In this document: piece after piece, positions 1 through 6,826 of the stretch
How positions within the stretch are numbered: position 1 is the stretch's first letter
Layout: every line of letters starts with the position of its first letter
From: Candidatus Omnitrophota bacterium
GTDB lineage: Bacteria > Ratteibacteria > UBA8468 > B48-G9 > JAFGKM01
NCBI GenBank assembly: GCA_023818785.1
Contig: JAMWCO010000005.1
Location: 1 to 21,806 of the forward strand
DNA length: 21,806 nucleotides
Direction: 5' to 3'
Program-made: the position numbers and the translations under genes
Notes under the pieces: generated by a model
What the model was told of the DNA's origin: nothing
The model's input: only the letters and a program-made list of their open reading frames with translations
The model's database searches: none

Positions 1-87
1 TATTATTCTTGTTGTATCAAAATCTCCATGAGTATCACCAACAACAATAAGTTTACCTTTTTTAGGCAATTTGACCAATTTATCCAT
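1..87 (-). CDS. metallophosphoesterase, N-terminal part (cut by window edge)
   Basis: The first 29 codons of a minus-strand gene that runs off the left edge. The ATG is at 85-87 and the reading begins MDKLVKLPKKGKLIVVGDTH, followed by GDFDTTRII. The GDTHGD signature (residues 17-22) is the first metal-binding block of the calcineurin-like phosphoesterase superfamily (Asp and His ligands of the dinuclear metal site), as in serine/threonine phosphatases and Ap4A hydrolases. The start lies only five bases after the secG stop and has no good Shine-Dalgarno sequence, so translation is probably coupled to secG. Substrate cannot be judged from this fragment. Confidence 0.72.
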   Translation of the reverse strand, partial: MDKLVKLPKKGKLIVVGDTHGDFDTTRII

Positions 88-92
88 TTTTA

Positions 93-404
93 TCAATTAT
101 TTGAAGGAGGAGTAGAAGGTAAAGGAAGAACTTTTTTTGGTTTATTTAATTCCTCTTTTAAAATACTTCTTGTTGTAAGTTTTCCAGGAATTATAGCAAG
201 TAGTAAAGATGTAATAATAAACATAATTGCTAAAAAAGCAGTGATTCTATTCATTATTGCAGGAGTTTCAGCACCAAAAACTGTCTCCATCCCTCCTCCT
301 CCAAAAATATTAGCCATTGAAGAACCTTTACCACTTTGAATTAAAACAGCCATAACTAAAAATATAGAAACCAAAATATGAAATATTAATAATAATATAT
401 ACAT
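93..404 (-). CDS. secG: SecG, preprotein translocase subunit
   Basis: Small inner-membrane subunit of the SecYEG channel that assists SecA-driven protein export. The 103-residue protein has the family layout: an N-terminal hydrophobic helix (about residues 2-22), the conserved cytoplasmic loop with AVLIQSGKGSSMANIFGGG and then METVFG, and a second hydrophobic helix (about 52-73) followed by a polar, Pro-rich tail. The QSGKG..........GGG loop is diagnostic. The start ATG at 402-404 has a good ribosome-binding site (AAAGGAG) a few bases upstream. It is the first gene of a minus-strand unit with the following phosphoesterase and is preceded by a consensus-like promoter. Confidence 0.93.
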   Translation of the reverse strand: MYILLLIFHILVSIFLVMAVLIQSGKGSSMANIFGGGGMETVFGAETPAIMNRITAFLAIMFIITSLLLAIIPGKLTTRSILKEELNKPKKVLPLPSTPPSNN

Positions 405-423
405 TTTTCTCCTTTTATTTTAT

Positions 424-452
424 ATCTTAACTCATAAATCAATTTCTGTCAA
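424..452 (-). promoter_or_regulatory. sigma-70 type promoter for secG
   Basis: Reading the minus strand, TTGACA (447-452), a 17-base spacer and TAAGAT (424-429) match the -35/-10 consensus at ideal spacing. Transcription would start near 416-418, leaving a short leader that contains the secG ribosome-binding site. Confidence 0.65.
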
Positions 453-459
453 AAAGAAT

Positions 460-480
460 TTCCAAGGACCGTCCTTGGAA
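460..480. promoter_or_regulatory. perfect 10-bp palindrome upstream of the secG promoter
   Basis: TTCCAAGGAC (460-469), one central base (470), then the exact reverse complement GTCCTTGGAA (471-480). It ends eight bases upstream of the secG -35 box, centred near -53 relative to the likely start. No U-run follows directly on either strand, so it reads better as a protein-binding site or a small dispersed palindromic repeat than as a terminator. The region is otherwise about 80 % AT, so the site stands out. Confidence 0.5.
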
Positions 481-549
481 GTAACCCATACTTTTTATTA
501 TATTTTAACAAAAATTTATACAAAAATCAACTTTCGTAAAATCCTTTAG

Positions 550-582
550 TGTGTCAAATGTCAACTTACGAAGTTAACAAAT
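550..582 (+). repeat. dispersed 33-bp repeat, copy 1
   Basis: This stretch matches 11178-11210 at 31 of 33 positions, in the same orientation. Its core AACTT-ACG-AAGTT (564-576) is a small palindrome. Just upstream, 527-548 resembles 561-588 with eight bases missing (TCAACTTTCG then AATCCTTTA), so the region may hold a decayed tandem copy. The remainder of the 302-base gap between secG and the next gene (405-706) holds only the secG promoter, the palindrome at 460-480 and AT-rich sequence with no convincing gene. Confidence 0.7.
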
Positions 583-706
583 CCTTTAAAATTGAGAGAA
601 AAATTAAATTATGTTAATATTAATAATGCTTGGCAACTTACAGATTAAAAGGTAGACATAGAACTTCAAAAAGTTTATTTTAAAAATAATAAATAGGAGG
701 AGAAAA

Positions 707-1726
707 ATGAAAAAAGTTAAATGTGCAGTTGTAGGAGTTGGTATCTTTGGTGAGATTCATGTCCATACATATAAAACATACCTAAAATCTGAACTTGTAA
801 AAATATGTGATATAAATGAAGAAAGAGCAAAAGAAATGAGTAAAAAGTATAGTGTAAAATATACAACAGATTATAAAGAAATTGCCGAAGACAAAGAAAT
901 AGAAGCAGTCTCTGTTGCTACTCCTGATTTTGTCCATAAAGATATTGTTATTGAGATGCTTAAAAATGGGAAAAATGTTCTTGTAGAAAAACCAATGGCA
1001 ACAAGTGTAAAAGATGCTGAAAGCATGGTAAATGAAGCAAAAAAACATAATAAAATTTTAATGACTGATTTTCATAATAGATTTAATCCCTATTTTGTTC
1101 AGATAAAAGAAAATTTTGATAAAGGAGAAGTTGGAGATATCTCATTCATTTATACAAGATTAAGTGATAGAATAGATGTTCCTTTAAAATGGTTTACTTG
1201 GTCTGGAAAGTCTGGACCTCATTGGTTTTTATTCCCCCATACTGTTGACCTTATCTGCTGGTTTGCCAACTCTTTACCGGAAAAAATATTTGCAATAGGT
1301 AAAAAAGGAGTTTTGTCAAGTTATAAAGTAGATACTTACGATTCAGTAACTGCCATTTTAGATTTTGGTAAATTTTATGCGACAACTGAGACATCATGGA
1401 TTATCCCAGAATCATGGCCATCCATAGTTGATTTTTATTTTAAACTTGAAGGTAGTAAAGGTCGTTTAATAGTTGATTTTAATGAGTTTACCTGTAAGAT
1501 TTCATCAGATATAAAAAAAGAGATATTTTTCCCTTTTATTCCAGGATACATAAGTATTGATAAAAAACCTTTTGGATTTGCTTCTTTGCCTATTCAACAT
1601 TTTATTGATTCTATTTATGAAAATAAAAAACCTATTATATCACCTGAAGATGGACTTAATAATGTAAAAATAATAGAAAAAATAGTTGAGTCAATAGAAA
1701 AAGAAAAAATAGTTGAATTTAAATAA
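707..1726 (+). CDS. Gfo/Idh/MocA family NAD(P)-dependent oxidoreductase
   Basis: Cytoplasmic dehydrogenase of the glucose-fructose oxidoreductase/inositol dehydrogenase family, which oxidises or reduces sugars, polyols or their derivatives. The 339-residue protein has an N-terminal Rossmann fold with GVGIFG (residues 10-15), the family EKP motif (94-96) that helps bind cofactor and substrate, and a C-terminal alpha/beta domain with HTVD (178-181) in the position of the catalytic His/Asp pair. The ATG at 707 follows a strong AGGAGGAG site. The next gene, a TIM-barrel sugar isomerase, begins 10 bases after the stop, and such pairs are common in inositol- or sugar-degradation operons. The exact substrate is not predictable. 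Confidence 0.9.
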   Translation: MKKVKCAVVGVGIFGEIHVHTYKTYLKSELVKICDINEERAKEMSKKYSVKYTTDYKEIAEDKEIEAVSVATPDFVHKDIVIEMLKNGKNVLVEKPMATSVKDAESMVNEAKKHNKILMTDFHNRFNPYFVQIKENFDKGEVGDISFIYTRLSDRIDVPLKWFTWSGKSGPHWFLFPHTVDLICWFANSLPEKIFAIGKKGVLSSYKVDTYDSVTAILDFGKFYATTETSWIIPESWPSIVDFYFKLEGSKGRLIVDFNEFTCKISSDIKKEIFFPFIPGYISIDKKPFGFASLPIQHFIDSIYENKKPIISPEDGLNNVKIIEKIVESIEKEKIVEFK

Positions 1727-1736
1727 GGGGGGAAAA

Positions 1737-2501
1737 ATGAAACTTGGATTTGTAACTTATATGATTGCTGCTGAATGGGATTTAGATACTATTATTAAAA
1801 AGTGTGAAGAACTTGGATATGAAGGAGTTGAATTGAGAACACAGCATAAACATAATGTAGAATCAAATCTAACAAAAAGTCAAAGAGACCAAGTAAAGAA
1901 AAAATTTGAGAATTCAAAAGTAAAACTGGTTGGACTTGGAACCTGTTTTGAATATCACAGTCCAGATAAAGAAGTTTTAAGGAAAAATATTGAAGGAACA
2001 AAAGAATATGTAATTTTAGCAAAAGATGTAGGAGCAGAAGGAATAAAAGTAAGACCAAATGGTTTCCCTGAAGGAGTTCCAAAAGAAAAAACAATTGAAC
2101 AGATAGGTAAATCATTAAGAGAAGTTTCATCTTTTGCATCTGATTATGGAATAAAAATACGACTTGAAGTTCATGGAAAAGAAATAGCAAATCCAGTATA
2201 TATAAAACAAATTATAGATATTGCTGACCATCCGAATTTATATATATGTTGGAATTCAAATATGACAGATTTAGATGAAAATGGTTCTATAGAGAAAAAT
2301 TTTAATCTACTAAAAGATAAAATTGATATAGTCCATATAAATGAACTTTGTAATAATTATCCTTGGCTTGAGTTATTCAAATTACTTAAAAGTATAAATT
2401 TTAATAACTTCTGTCTTGCTGAAATTTTATATAATCCTGAACCTGAAAGATTTTTGAAATATTATAAAGTTCTATTTAATGCATACTTAAAACTATGTTA
2501 A
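1737..2501 (+). CDS. sugar phosphate isomerase/epimerase (xylose isomerase-like TIM barrel)
   Basis: Member of the AP-endonuclease-2/xylose-isomerase-like barrel superfamily, which includes IolE, IolI and many sugar epimerases; likely acts on a keto-sugar or inosose made by the upstream dehydrogenase. The protein is 254 residues from the ATG at 1737, chosen over a TTG at 1713 because a GGGGGG ribosome-binding site lies at 1727-1732 and the barrel's first strand (MKLGFVTYMI) begins there. Putative metal ligands sit at the ends of strands: Glu144 in RLEVHG, His200 in VHINE and Glu229 in LAEI. The usual Asp of the ICWD-type motif is Asn here (CWNSN, Asn173), a deviation to note. Confidence 0.82.
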   Translation: MKLGFVTYMIAAEWDLDTIIKKCEELGYEGVELRTQHKHNVESNLTKSQRDQVKKKFENSKVKLVGLGTCFEYHSPDKEVLRKNIEGTKEYVILAKDVGAEGIKVRPNGFPEGVPKEKTIEQIGKSLREVSSFASDYGIKIRLEVHGKEIANPVYIKQIIDIADHPNLYICWNSNMTDLDENGSIEKNFNLLKDKIDIVHINELCNNYPWLELFKLLKSINFNNFCLAEILYNPEPERFLKYYKVLFNAYLKLC

Positions 2502-2506
2502 AAAAC

Positions 2507-2669
2507 AAAAAAATGCCGGGAGAGGGAGTCGAACCCTCACGGGTCGCTTCGCTCCTCAGGAGGGGGTGCTTCCCCCTCCTGATATAGTCCTCCCCCCAAT
2601 ACGAAAAACGCAGGGGACGATACCTTCCCCTGCACCCTTTCTCCCGTTTCGGGTTCTTTATAAAAAAAA
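2507..2669 (-). repeat. GC-rich hairpin element ending in a duplicated tRNA-Leu 3' end
   Basis: Bases 2507-2543 repeat 2663-2699 exactly (37 bases: a run of seven A, then the acceptor 3' strand and T-arm of the tRNA-Leu). Only the 3' part is duplicated; no D-arm or anticodon arm precedes it, so it is a tRNA fragment rather than a second gene. Between the copies lies a segment of about 60 % GC with three hairpins: an 11-bp stem (2556-2566 with 2572-2582, 5-base loop), an 8-bp stem (2610-2617 with 2626-2633, 8-base loop) and a small CCCG/CGGG stem (2643-2653). It lies directly downstream of the tRNA in the direction of transcription and is probably co-transcribed. Function unknown. Confidence 0.75.
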
Positions 2670-2754
2670 TGCCGGGAGAGGGAGTCGAACCCTCACGGGA
2701 GCAAGCTCCCAACGGATTTTAAGTCCGTTGCGTCTTCCTTTCCGCCACCCCGGC
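2670..2754 (-). tRNA. tRNA-Leu (anticodon TAA)
   Basis: An 85-base class II tRNA. Acceptor strands GCCGGGG and TCCCGGC pair (one G-U), with discriminator A at 2670. The anticodon stem ACGGA/TCCGT holds the loop CTTAAAA, giving anticodon TAA (2719-2721). The long variable arm GGGAGC-TT-GCTCCC and a T-arm with GGTTCGACT complete the structure. The long arm plus A73 fits leucine. The 3' CCA is not encoded and must be added by nucleotidyltransferase. Confidence 0.95.
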
Positions 2755-2774
2755 TATCCATTTTCTATTTATTA

Positions 2775-2803
2775 ATTATACTTCAATTTTTTACAATTTT
2801 CAA
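2775..2803 (-). promoter_or_regulatory. promoter of tRNA-Leu
   Basis: On the minus strand TTGAAA (2798-2803), a 17-base spacer and a perfect TATAAT (2775-2780). The start would fall near 2767, about a dozen bases before the mature tRNA 5' end at 2754, leaving a short leader for RNase P. Confidence 0.7.
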
Positions 2804-2839
2804 ACAAGTCAACTTTTTCTCACATTTAATGAGGTATTT

Positions 2840-2868
2840 TTGACAGGAATAAAAAAAAAGAATAAAAT
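2840..2868 (+). promoter_or_regulatory. promoter of serA
   Basis: TTGACA (2840-2845), a 17-base A-rich spacer and TAAAAT (2863-2868). Expected start near 2875, giving a leader of about a dozen bases containing GAGG before the ATG at 2888. It is divergent from the tRNA-Leu promoter. Confidence 0.7.
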
Positions 2869-2887
2869 AAAAAAGAAAGAGGAAAAG

Positions 2888-4459
2888 ATGAAAGAAGTGA
2901 GAATTTTAATAACAGAACCATTTGAAAAAGAAGGGAAAGAAATATTAATTAAAGAAGGTTTTCAAGTTGATGAAGTTGGGAAAATATCAACAGAGGAGTT
3001 GGTAAATATAATTTCTCCTTATGATGTTTTAATCGTAAGGAGTGGAACAAAAGTAACAAAGGAGGTAATAGAAAAAGGTGAAAATCTTAAAATAATTGGG
3101 AGAGCAGGTGTAGGTCTTGATAACATAGATATAAATGTAGCCACTCTTTATGGTATTATAGTTATGAATGCTCCAGAAGGGAATACTATTTCTGCAGCAG
3201 AACATGCAATAGGTCTTATTTTTTCTCTTGCAAGAAATATACCAATTGCAAATCAAACATTAAAAAATGGAAAATGGGAAAAGAAAAAATTTATTGGAAC
3301 AGAACTGTATGGAAAGACACTTGGTATAATTGGACTTGGTAGAATTGGAAAACATGTTGCAAAATTAGCAAAAGGGATAGGTATGAAGGTTATTGGATAT
3401 GACCCTTATGTAAATGAAGAGGAAATAAGAGAACTTGGTGTTAACATTGCAAATTTTGAGGGAGTTCTTAAAATGGCAGATATTTTAACTTTTCATTTGC
3501 CTCTAAAAGAAGATACATATCATTTAATAAGTGATAGAGAATTTGAATTAATGAAAGAAGGAGTTATGATTGTTAACTGTGCAAGGGGTGGAATTATAGA
3601 TGAGGAGGCTCTTTTGAGATATTTAAAGAAAGGAAAGATAAAAGGAGTTGCTTTGGATGTTTTTGAGAAAGAACCAATTGAAAGTTCTCCTTTATTTGAA
3701 TTTGAAAATGTAATTGTTACTCCTCATCTTGGTGCCTCAACAAAGGAAGCACAAATTAATGTTGCTTGTCAACTTGCAACTCAAATAGTTGAAGCAATAA
3801 AAAAGAAAATTGTTAAAAATGCTGTAAATTTCCCTGCTCTTGATGAAAAAACGCAGGAAGTTTTAAGGGGGTATTTTTCACTTGGAGAAAAAATAGGATT
3901 ATTTTTAAGGCAACTTTTAGATGGAGAATTAAAGAGTATTGAAATTACATATTCAGGAGAAATAACTAATTATGACTTATCTCTTTTAAGGGCGAGTATC
4001 CTTGTAGGTCTTTTAAAAGATGAAAAAAAGATAAATCCAATAAATTCTTTACTTATAATGAAAGAAAAAGGGATAAAATTAACTGAAAAAAGAGAAAAAA
4101 GTTGTGAATTTACAAATTTAATAACAGTAGAGGTTAAAAATTCAAAAAGTGTATCTGTTGCTGGAACATTGGTAAGAAATGAAGGGAGGATTGTTAAAAT
4201 AGATGGTTTTTCAGTAGAAGCAGTCCCAGAAGGTAATTTGCTTGTTTGTTATAATGAGGATAAACCTGGAATTATGGGATATATAGGAACAATTCTTGGT
4301 CAAAAAGGAATAAATATTGCATCAATGACACTTGGTAGAAAAGGGAAAGGTGGACCAGCAATAACTGTTTTAAATCTTGACCAAGAAGTTGATGATGAGG
4401 TATTAAATAAAATAAAGGAGTTTCCAGCAATAAATTCAGTCAGACTGGTAAGGATATAA
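2888..4459 (+). CDS. serA: D-3-phosphoglycerate dehydrogenase
   Basis: Oxidises 3-phosphoglycerate to 3-phosphohydroxypyruvate with NAD, the committed step of serine synthesis. The 523-residue length and architecture match the long, Bacillus-type enzyme: substrate domain, NAD-binding Rossmann domain with GLGRIG (149-154), an intervening ASB-like domain (about 320-440) and a C-terminal ACT domain (about 452-523, beginning LLVCYNEDKPGIMGYIGTIL) that usually binds serine for feedback control. Catalytic residues are visible: Arg233 (CARGG), Glu262 (EKEP) and His280 (TPHLGAST). The ATG at 2888 is preferred because GAGG lies five bases upstream; a TTG at 2840 would lie within the promoter. Other serine genes are not in the window. 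Confidence 0.96.
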   Translation: MKEVRILITEPFEKEGKEILIKEGFQVDEVGKISTEELVNIISPYDVLIVRSGTKVTKEVIEKGENLKIIGRAGVGLDNIDINVATLYGIIVMNAPEGNTISAAEHAIGLIFSLARNIPIANQTLKNGKWEKKKFIGTELYGKTLGIIGLGRIGKHVAKLAKGIGMKVIGYDPYVNEEEIRELGVNIANFEGVLKMADILTFHLPLKEDTYHLISDREFELMKEGVMIVNCARGGIIDEEALLRYLKKGKIKGVALDVFEKEPIESSPLFEFENVIVTPHLGASTKEAQINVACQLATQIVEAIKKKIVKNAVNFPALDEKTQEVLRGYFSLGEKIGLFLRQLLDGELKSIEITYSGEITNYDLSLLRASILVGLLKDEKKINPINSLLIMKEKGIKLTEKREKSCEFTNLITVEVKNSKSVSVAGTLVRNEGRIVKIDGFSVEAVPEGNLLVCYNEDKPGIMGYIGTILGQKGINIASMTLGRKGKGGPAITVLNLDQEVDDEVLNKIKEFPAINSVRLVRI

Positions 4460-4548
4460 AAATGAATATAAAAATGAATAAAAATAAAATAAATAACCAC
4501 ATTAACTCTATTTTATCAAAATTCCTACCTGTCTGGCGTGCTGGATAA

Positions 4549-4580
4549 CTCCTTTACTTTTAATTTTGAAAGTAAAGGAG
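4549..4580 (+). promoter_or_regulatory. hairpin that buries the rny ribosome-binding site
   Basis: CTCCTTTACTTT (4549-4560) is the exact reverse complement of AAAGTAAAGGAG (4569-4580), a 12-bp perfect stem with an 8-base loop. The right arm contains the AAAGGAG ribosome-binding site of rny, six bases before its ATG at 4587. When folded, the mRNA would hide the site. No U-run follows, so it is not a terminator. The rest of the 4460-4586 gap is AT-rich apart from a GC-richer patch at about 4523-4545 of unknown meaning; no clear promoter is seen there. Confidence 0.7.
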
Positions 4581-4586
4581 GCAGAT

Positions 4587-6164
4587 ATGCTTAATACAGT
4601 AAATACATTTAAGTTAGTTCTTCCTTGGTTTATACTTTGGGGTGCTATATCTCTACTTGTTGGTTATTTATGGAGAAAGTTTATTGGAGAAAGAGCAATT
4701 AAATCAGCAGAAAAAAGAGCAAAAGAGATAATACAGGAAGCAGAAGATTTAGCATTAAAAAAGAAGAGAGAGATAGATATTGAAGCAAAAGAACTTCTTT
4801 ATAGATTAAGAAACGATTTTGAGAAAGAAACAAAGAATAAAAGAAAAGAACTACAATTTCAAGAAAAAAGGATACAACAAAAAGAATTGGCACTTGAAAG
4901 AAAATCAGAATTACTTGAAATTAAAGAAGAAACATTATCAAAAAGGGAAAAAGAAATCCAGAAGAAAGAAGAAGAATTGAAAAATAAAGAGATGGAGTAT
5001 AACAGATTAATAGAGGAAGAGAAAAGAAGATTGGAAATTTTATCAGGACTTACTAAAGAAGAGGCAAAAAATCAACTTTTAAAATTAATGGAAGAAGAGG
5101 CAAGAAAAGAAGCCATGAAATTACAGCAAAAGATTGAAAACGAAGCGAGAGAAAACGCAGAAAGAAAAACAAGAGAAATTTTATTGACAACAATGCAAAG
5201 ATTGGCTCCAGAAGAAGCAACAGAAAGTGTTGTCTCTGTTGTAAGTTTACCATCAGATGAGATTAAAGGAAGAATAATAGGAAGAGAAGGGAGGAACATT
5301 AAAGTTTTTGAAGCACTTACAGGAGTTGACCTTATTGTTGACGATACTCCAGAAGCAGTTACAATCTCATGTTTCAATCTTTACAGGAGGGAACTTGCAA
5401 AACTTGCTCTTGAAAAATTAATAGCAGATGGAAGAATTCATCCTGCAAGAATAGAAGAGATAGTGGAAAAAACAAAAAAAGAACTTGAAGAAAAATTGAT
5501 AGAAGATGGAAATAGAACCATATTAGAGATAGGAATAGAAAATGTCCATCCTGAACTTATAAAACTGCTTGGTAAATTAAAGTATAGAACAAGTTATGGA
5601 CAGAATCTTTTAATACATAGTAAAGAATGTGCATTTATGGCTGGAATTATTGCTTCAGAACTTGGATATGAACCTAAGATTGCGAAAAGAGCAGCACTTT
5701 TTCATGATATAGGAAAAGCAATGGACCAGGAAGTTGAAGGAGCACATCCTGAAATAGGTGGAGAAATTTTAAAAAAATATGGAGAACCAGAAGAAGTTAT
5801 AAATGCTGCATTAAATCATCATAAGGACTTATCTTTAAATTCTCCATATACAGTCATAGCACAGATTGTAGATGCCCTTTCAGCAACAAGAACTGGAGCA
5901 AGAAGGGATACTCTTGAAAAATACTTAAGAAGAATAGAAGAACTTGAAAAAATTGCATGTTCTTTTAAAGGTGTTGATTCTGCTTATGCTATATCTGCTG
6001 GAAGAGAAGTCAGAGTTATTGTTAAGCCTGAAGAAATCAATGATGAACAAGCAAGATTACTTGCAAAAGAAATAGCAAAAAAAATAGAAGAACAGATGGA
6101 ATATATTGGTCAGGTTAAAATTACAGTTATAAGGGAGAAAAGAGAAATAGAATTTGCAAAATAA
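4587..6164 (+). CDS. rny: ribonuclease Y
   Basis: Membrane-anchored endoribonuclease that initiates mRNA decay in many bacteria. From the ATG at 4587 the protein has 525 residues: an N-terminal transmembrane helix (about 8-28), a long charged coiled coil (about 35-200), a KH RNA-binding domain with GREGRN (232-237), and an HD hydrolase domain with HSKE (His344), FHDIGK (His373, Asp374) and NHHK (His411/412). Length and domain order match the family. A TTG at 4566 would place the start inside the leader hairpin and upstream of the ribosome-binding site, so it is rejected. The gene lies between serA and nfi; its TAA overlaps the nfi ATG by one base. Translation is likely controlled by the hairpin at 4549-4580. 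Confidence 0.96.
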   Translation: MLNTVNTFKLVLPWFILWGAISLLVGYLWRKFIGERAIKSAEKRAKEIIQEAEDLALKKKREIDIEAKELLYRLRNDFEKETKNKRKELQFQEKRIQQKELALERKSELLEIKEETLSKREKEIQKKEEELKNKEMEYNRLIEEEKRRLEILSGLTKEEAKNQLLKLMEEEARKEAMKLQQKIENEARENAERKTREILLTTMQRLAPEEATESVVSVVSLPSDEIKGRIIGREGRNIKVFEALTGVDLIVDDTPEAVTISCFNLYRRELAKLALEKLIADGRIHPARIEEIVEKTKKELEEKLIEDGNRTILEIGIENVHPELIKLLGKLKYRTSYGQNLLIHSKECAFMAGIIASELGYEPKIAKRAALFHDIGKAMDQEVEGAHPEIGGEILKKYGEPEEVINAALNHHKDLSLNSPYTVIAQIVDALSATRTGARRDTLEKYLRRIEELEKIACSFKGVDSAYAISAGREVRVIVKPEEINDEQARLLAKEIAKKIEEQMEYIGQVKITVIREKREIEFAK

Positions 6165-6826
6165 TGAAGGTTAAAGTTTCTCATAAATGGGATATAGATA
6201 AAAATCAAGCAGAAGAAATACAAAATAAGTTAAAGGATAAAATTATTATAAATCCAATTTCAAAAGAGATAAAAACAATATGTGGAATAGATAGTGATTA
6301 TAAAGAAGAAAAAATTCAGACATGTGCAGTTATATGTAATTTCCCTGATATTGAGGTTATAGAGATTTTAAAAATAGAGGGTAAGACAAAATTCCCTTAT
6401 ATACCTGGATTTCTTGCATTTAGAGAAGGTGAAAATATAATTAAACTTATTGAAAAGATTGAAAAAGATATAGATTGTTTTATTTTTGATGGGCATGGTA
6501 TTGCACATCCTAAAAAATTTGGAATTGCATCTCATATAGGTGTTTTAATTGAAAAGCCAACAATTGGATGTGCAAAAAGTTTATTATTTGGTAATTATTC
6601 AAAACCACCTTCTTTCCCACTCTCTTCCACTTTTATAAAAGATAATGAAGGAGAAATAATAGGTCATGTTTTAAGAAACTATAAAGGTGGTTTAATCTTT
6701 ATTTCTCCTGGGAATTTAATTGACCTTAAAGATACATTAAGTATAACTATAAAATGTATGAGAGAAGAATATCCAATTCCTTATCCTTTATATCTTGCTC
6801 ATAAAAATTCAAAATTTTCAAACTAA
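6164..6826 (+). CDS. nfi: endonuclease V (deoxyinosine 3'-endonuclease)
   Basis: Nicks DNA (or, in some lineages, RNA) near deaminated bases, chiefly inosine, starting alternative excision repair. The 220-residue protein carries the family blocks in order: CGIDSDY with catalytic Asp43, FPYIPGFLAFRE with the substrate-wedge tyrosine (79) and catalytic Glu88, IFDGHGIAHP with catalytic Asp109, then GIASHIGV and IGCAKSLLFG. This matches the Asp-Glu-Asp set known from the Thermotoga maritima enzyme. The ATG shares its A with the rny stop codon, so translation is probably coupled. The 3' end overlaps the convergent radical SAM gene by nine bases. Confidence 0.95.
   Translation: MKVKVSHKWDIDKNQAEEIQNKLKDKIIINPISKEIKTICGIDSDYKEEKIQTCAVICNFPDIEVIEILKIEGKTKFPYIPGFLAFREGENIIKLIEKIEKDIDCFIFDGHGIAHPKKFGIASHIGVLIEKPTIGCAKSLLFGNYSKPPSFPLSSTFIKDNEGEIIGHVLRNYKGGLIFISPGNLIDLKDTLSITIKCMREEYPIPYPLYLAHKNSKFSN

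Noticed and set aside
460..480. Palindrome as a transcription terminator
   Set aside because: No direct U-run on either strand, no gene ends into it, and it lies upstream of the secG promoter.
2507..2699. Integrated genomic island bounded by tRNA-Leu direct repeats
   Set aside because: The repeats are only 119 bases apart and enclose no gene; the Xer-type recombinase at 17262-18137 is distant and Xer-like rather than an integrase.
2476..2775. Open reading frames on both strands across the tRNA-Leu region
   Set aside because: They read through the tRNA and its duplicated tail (REGSTPSPGIF appears twice for that reason) and are not proteins.
4566..4586. TTG start giving seven extra residues on RNase Y
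   Set aside because: It would start within the hairpin and before the ribosome-binding site; ATG 4587 has ideal spacing and the usual family N-terminus.
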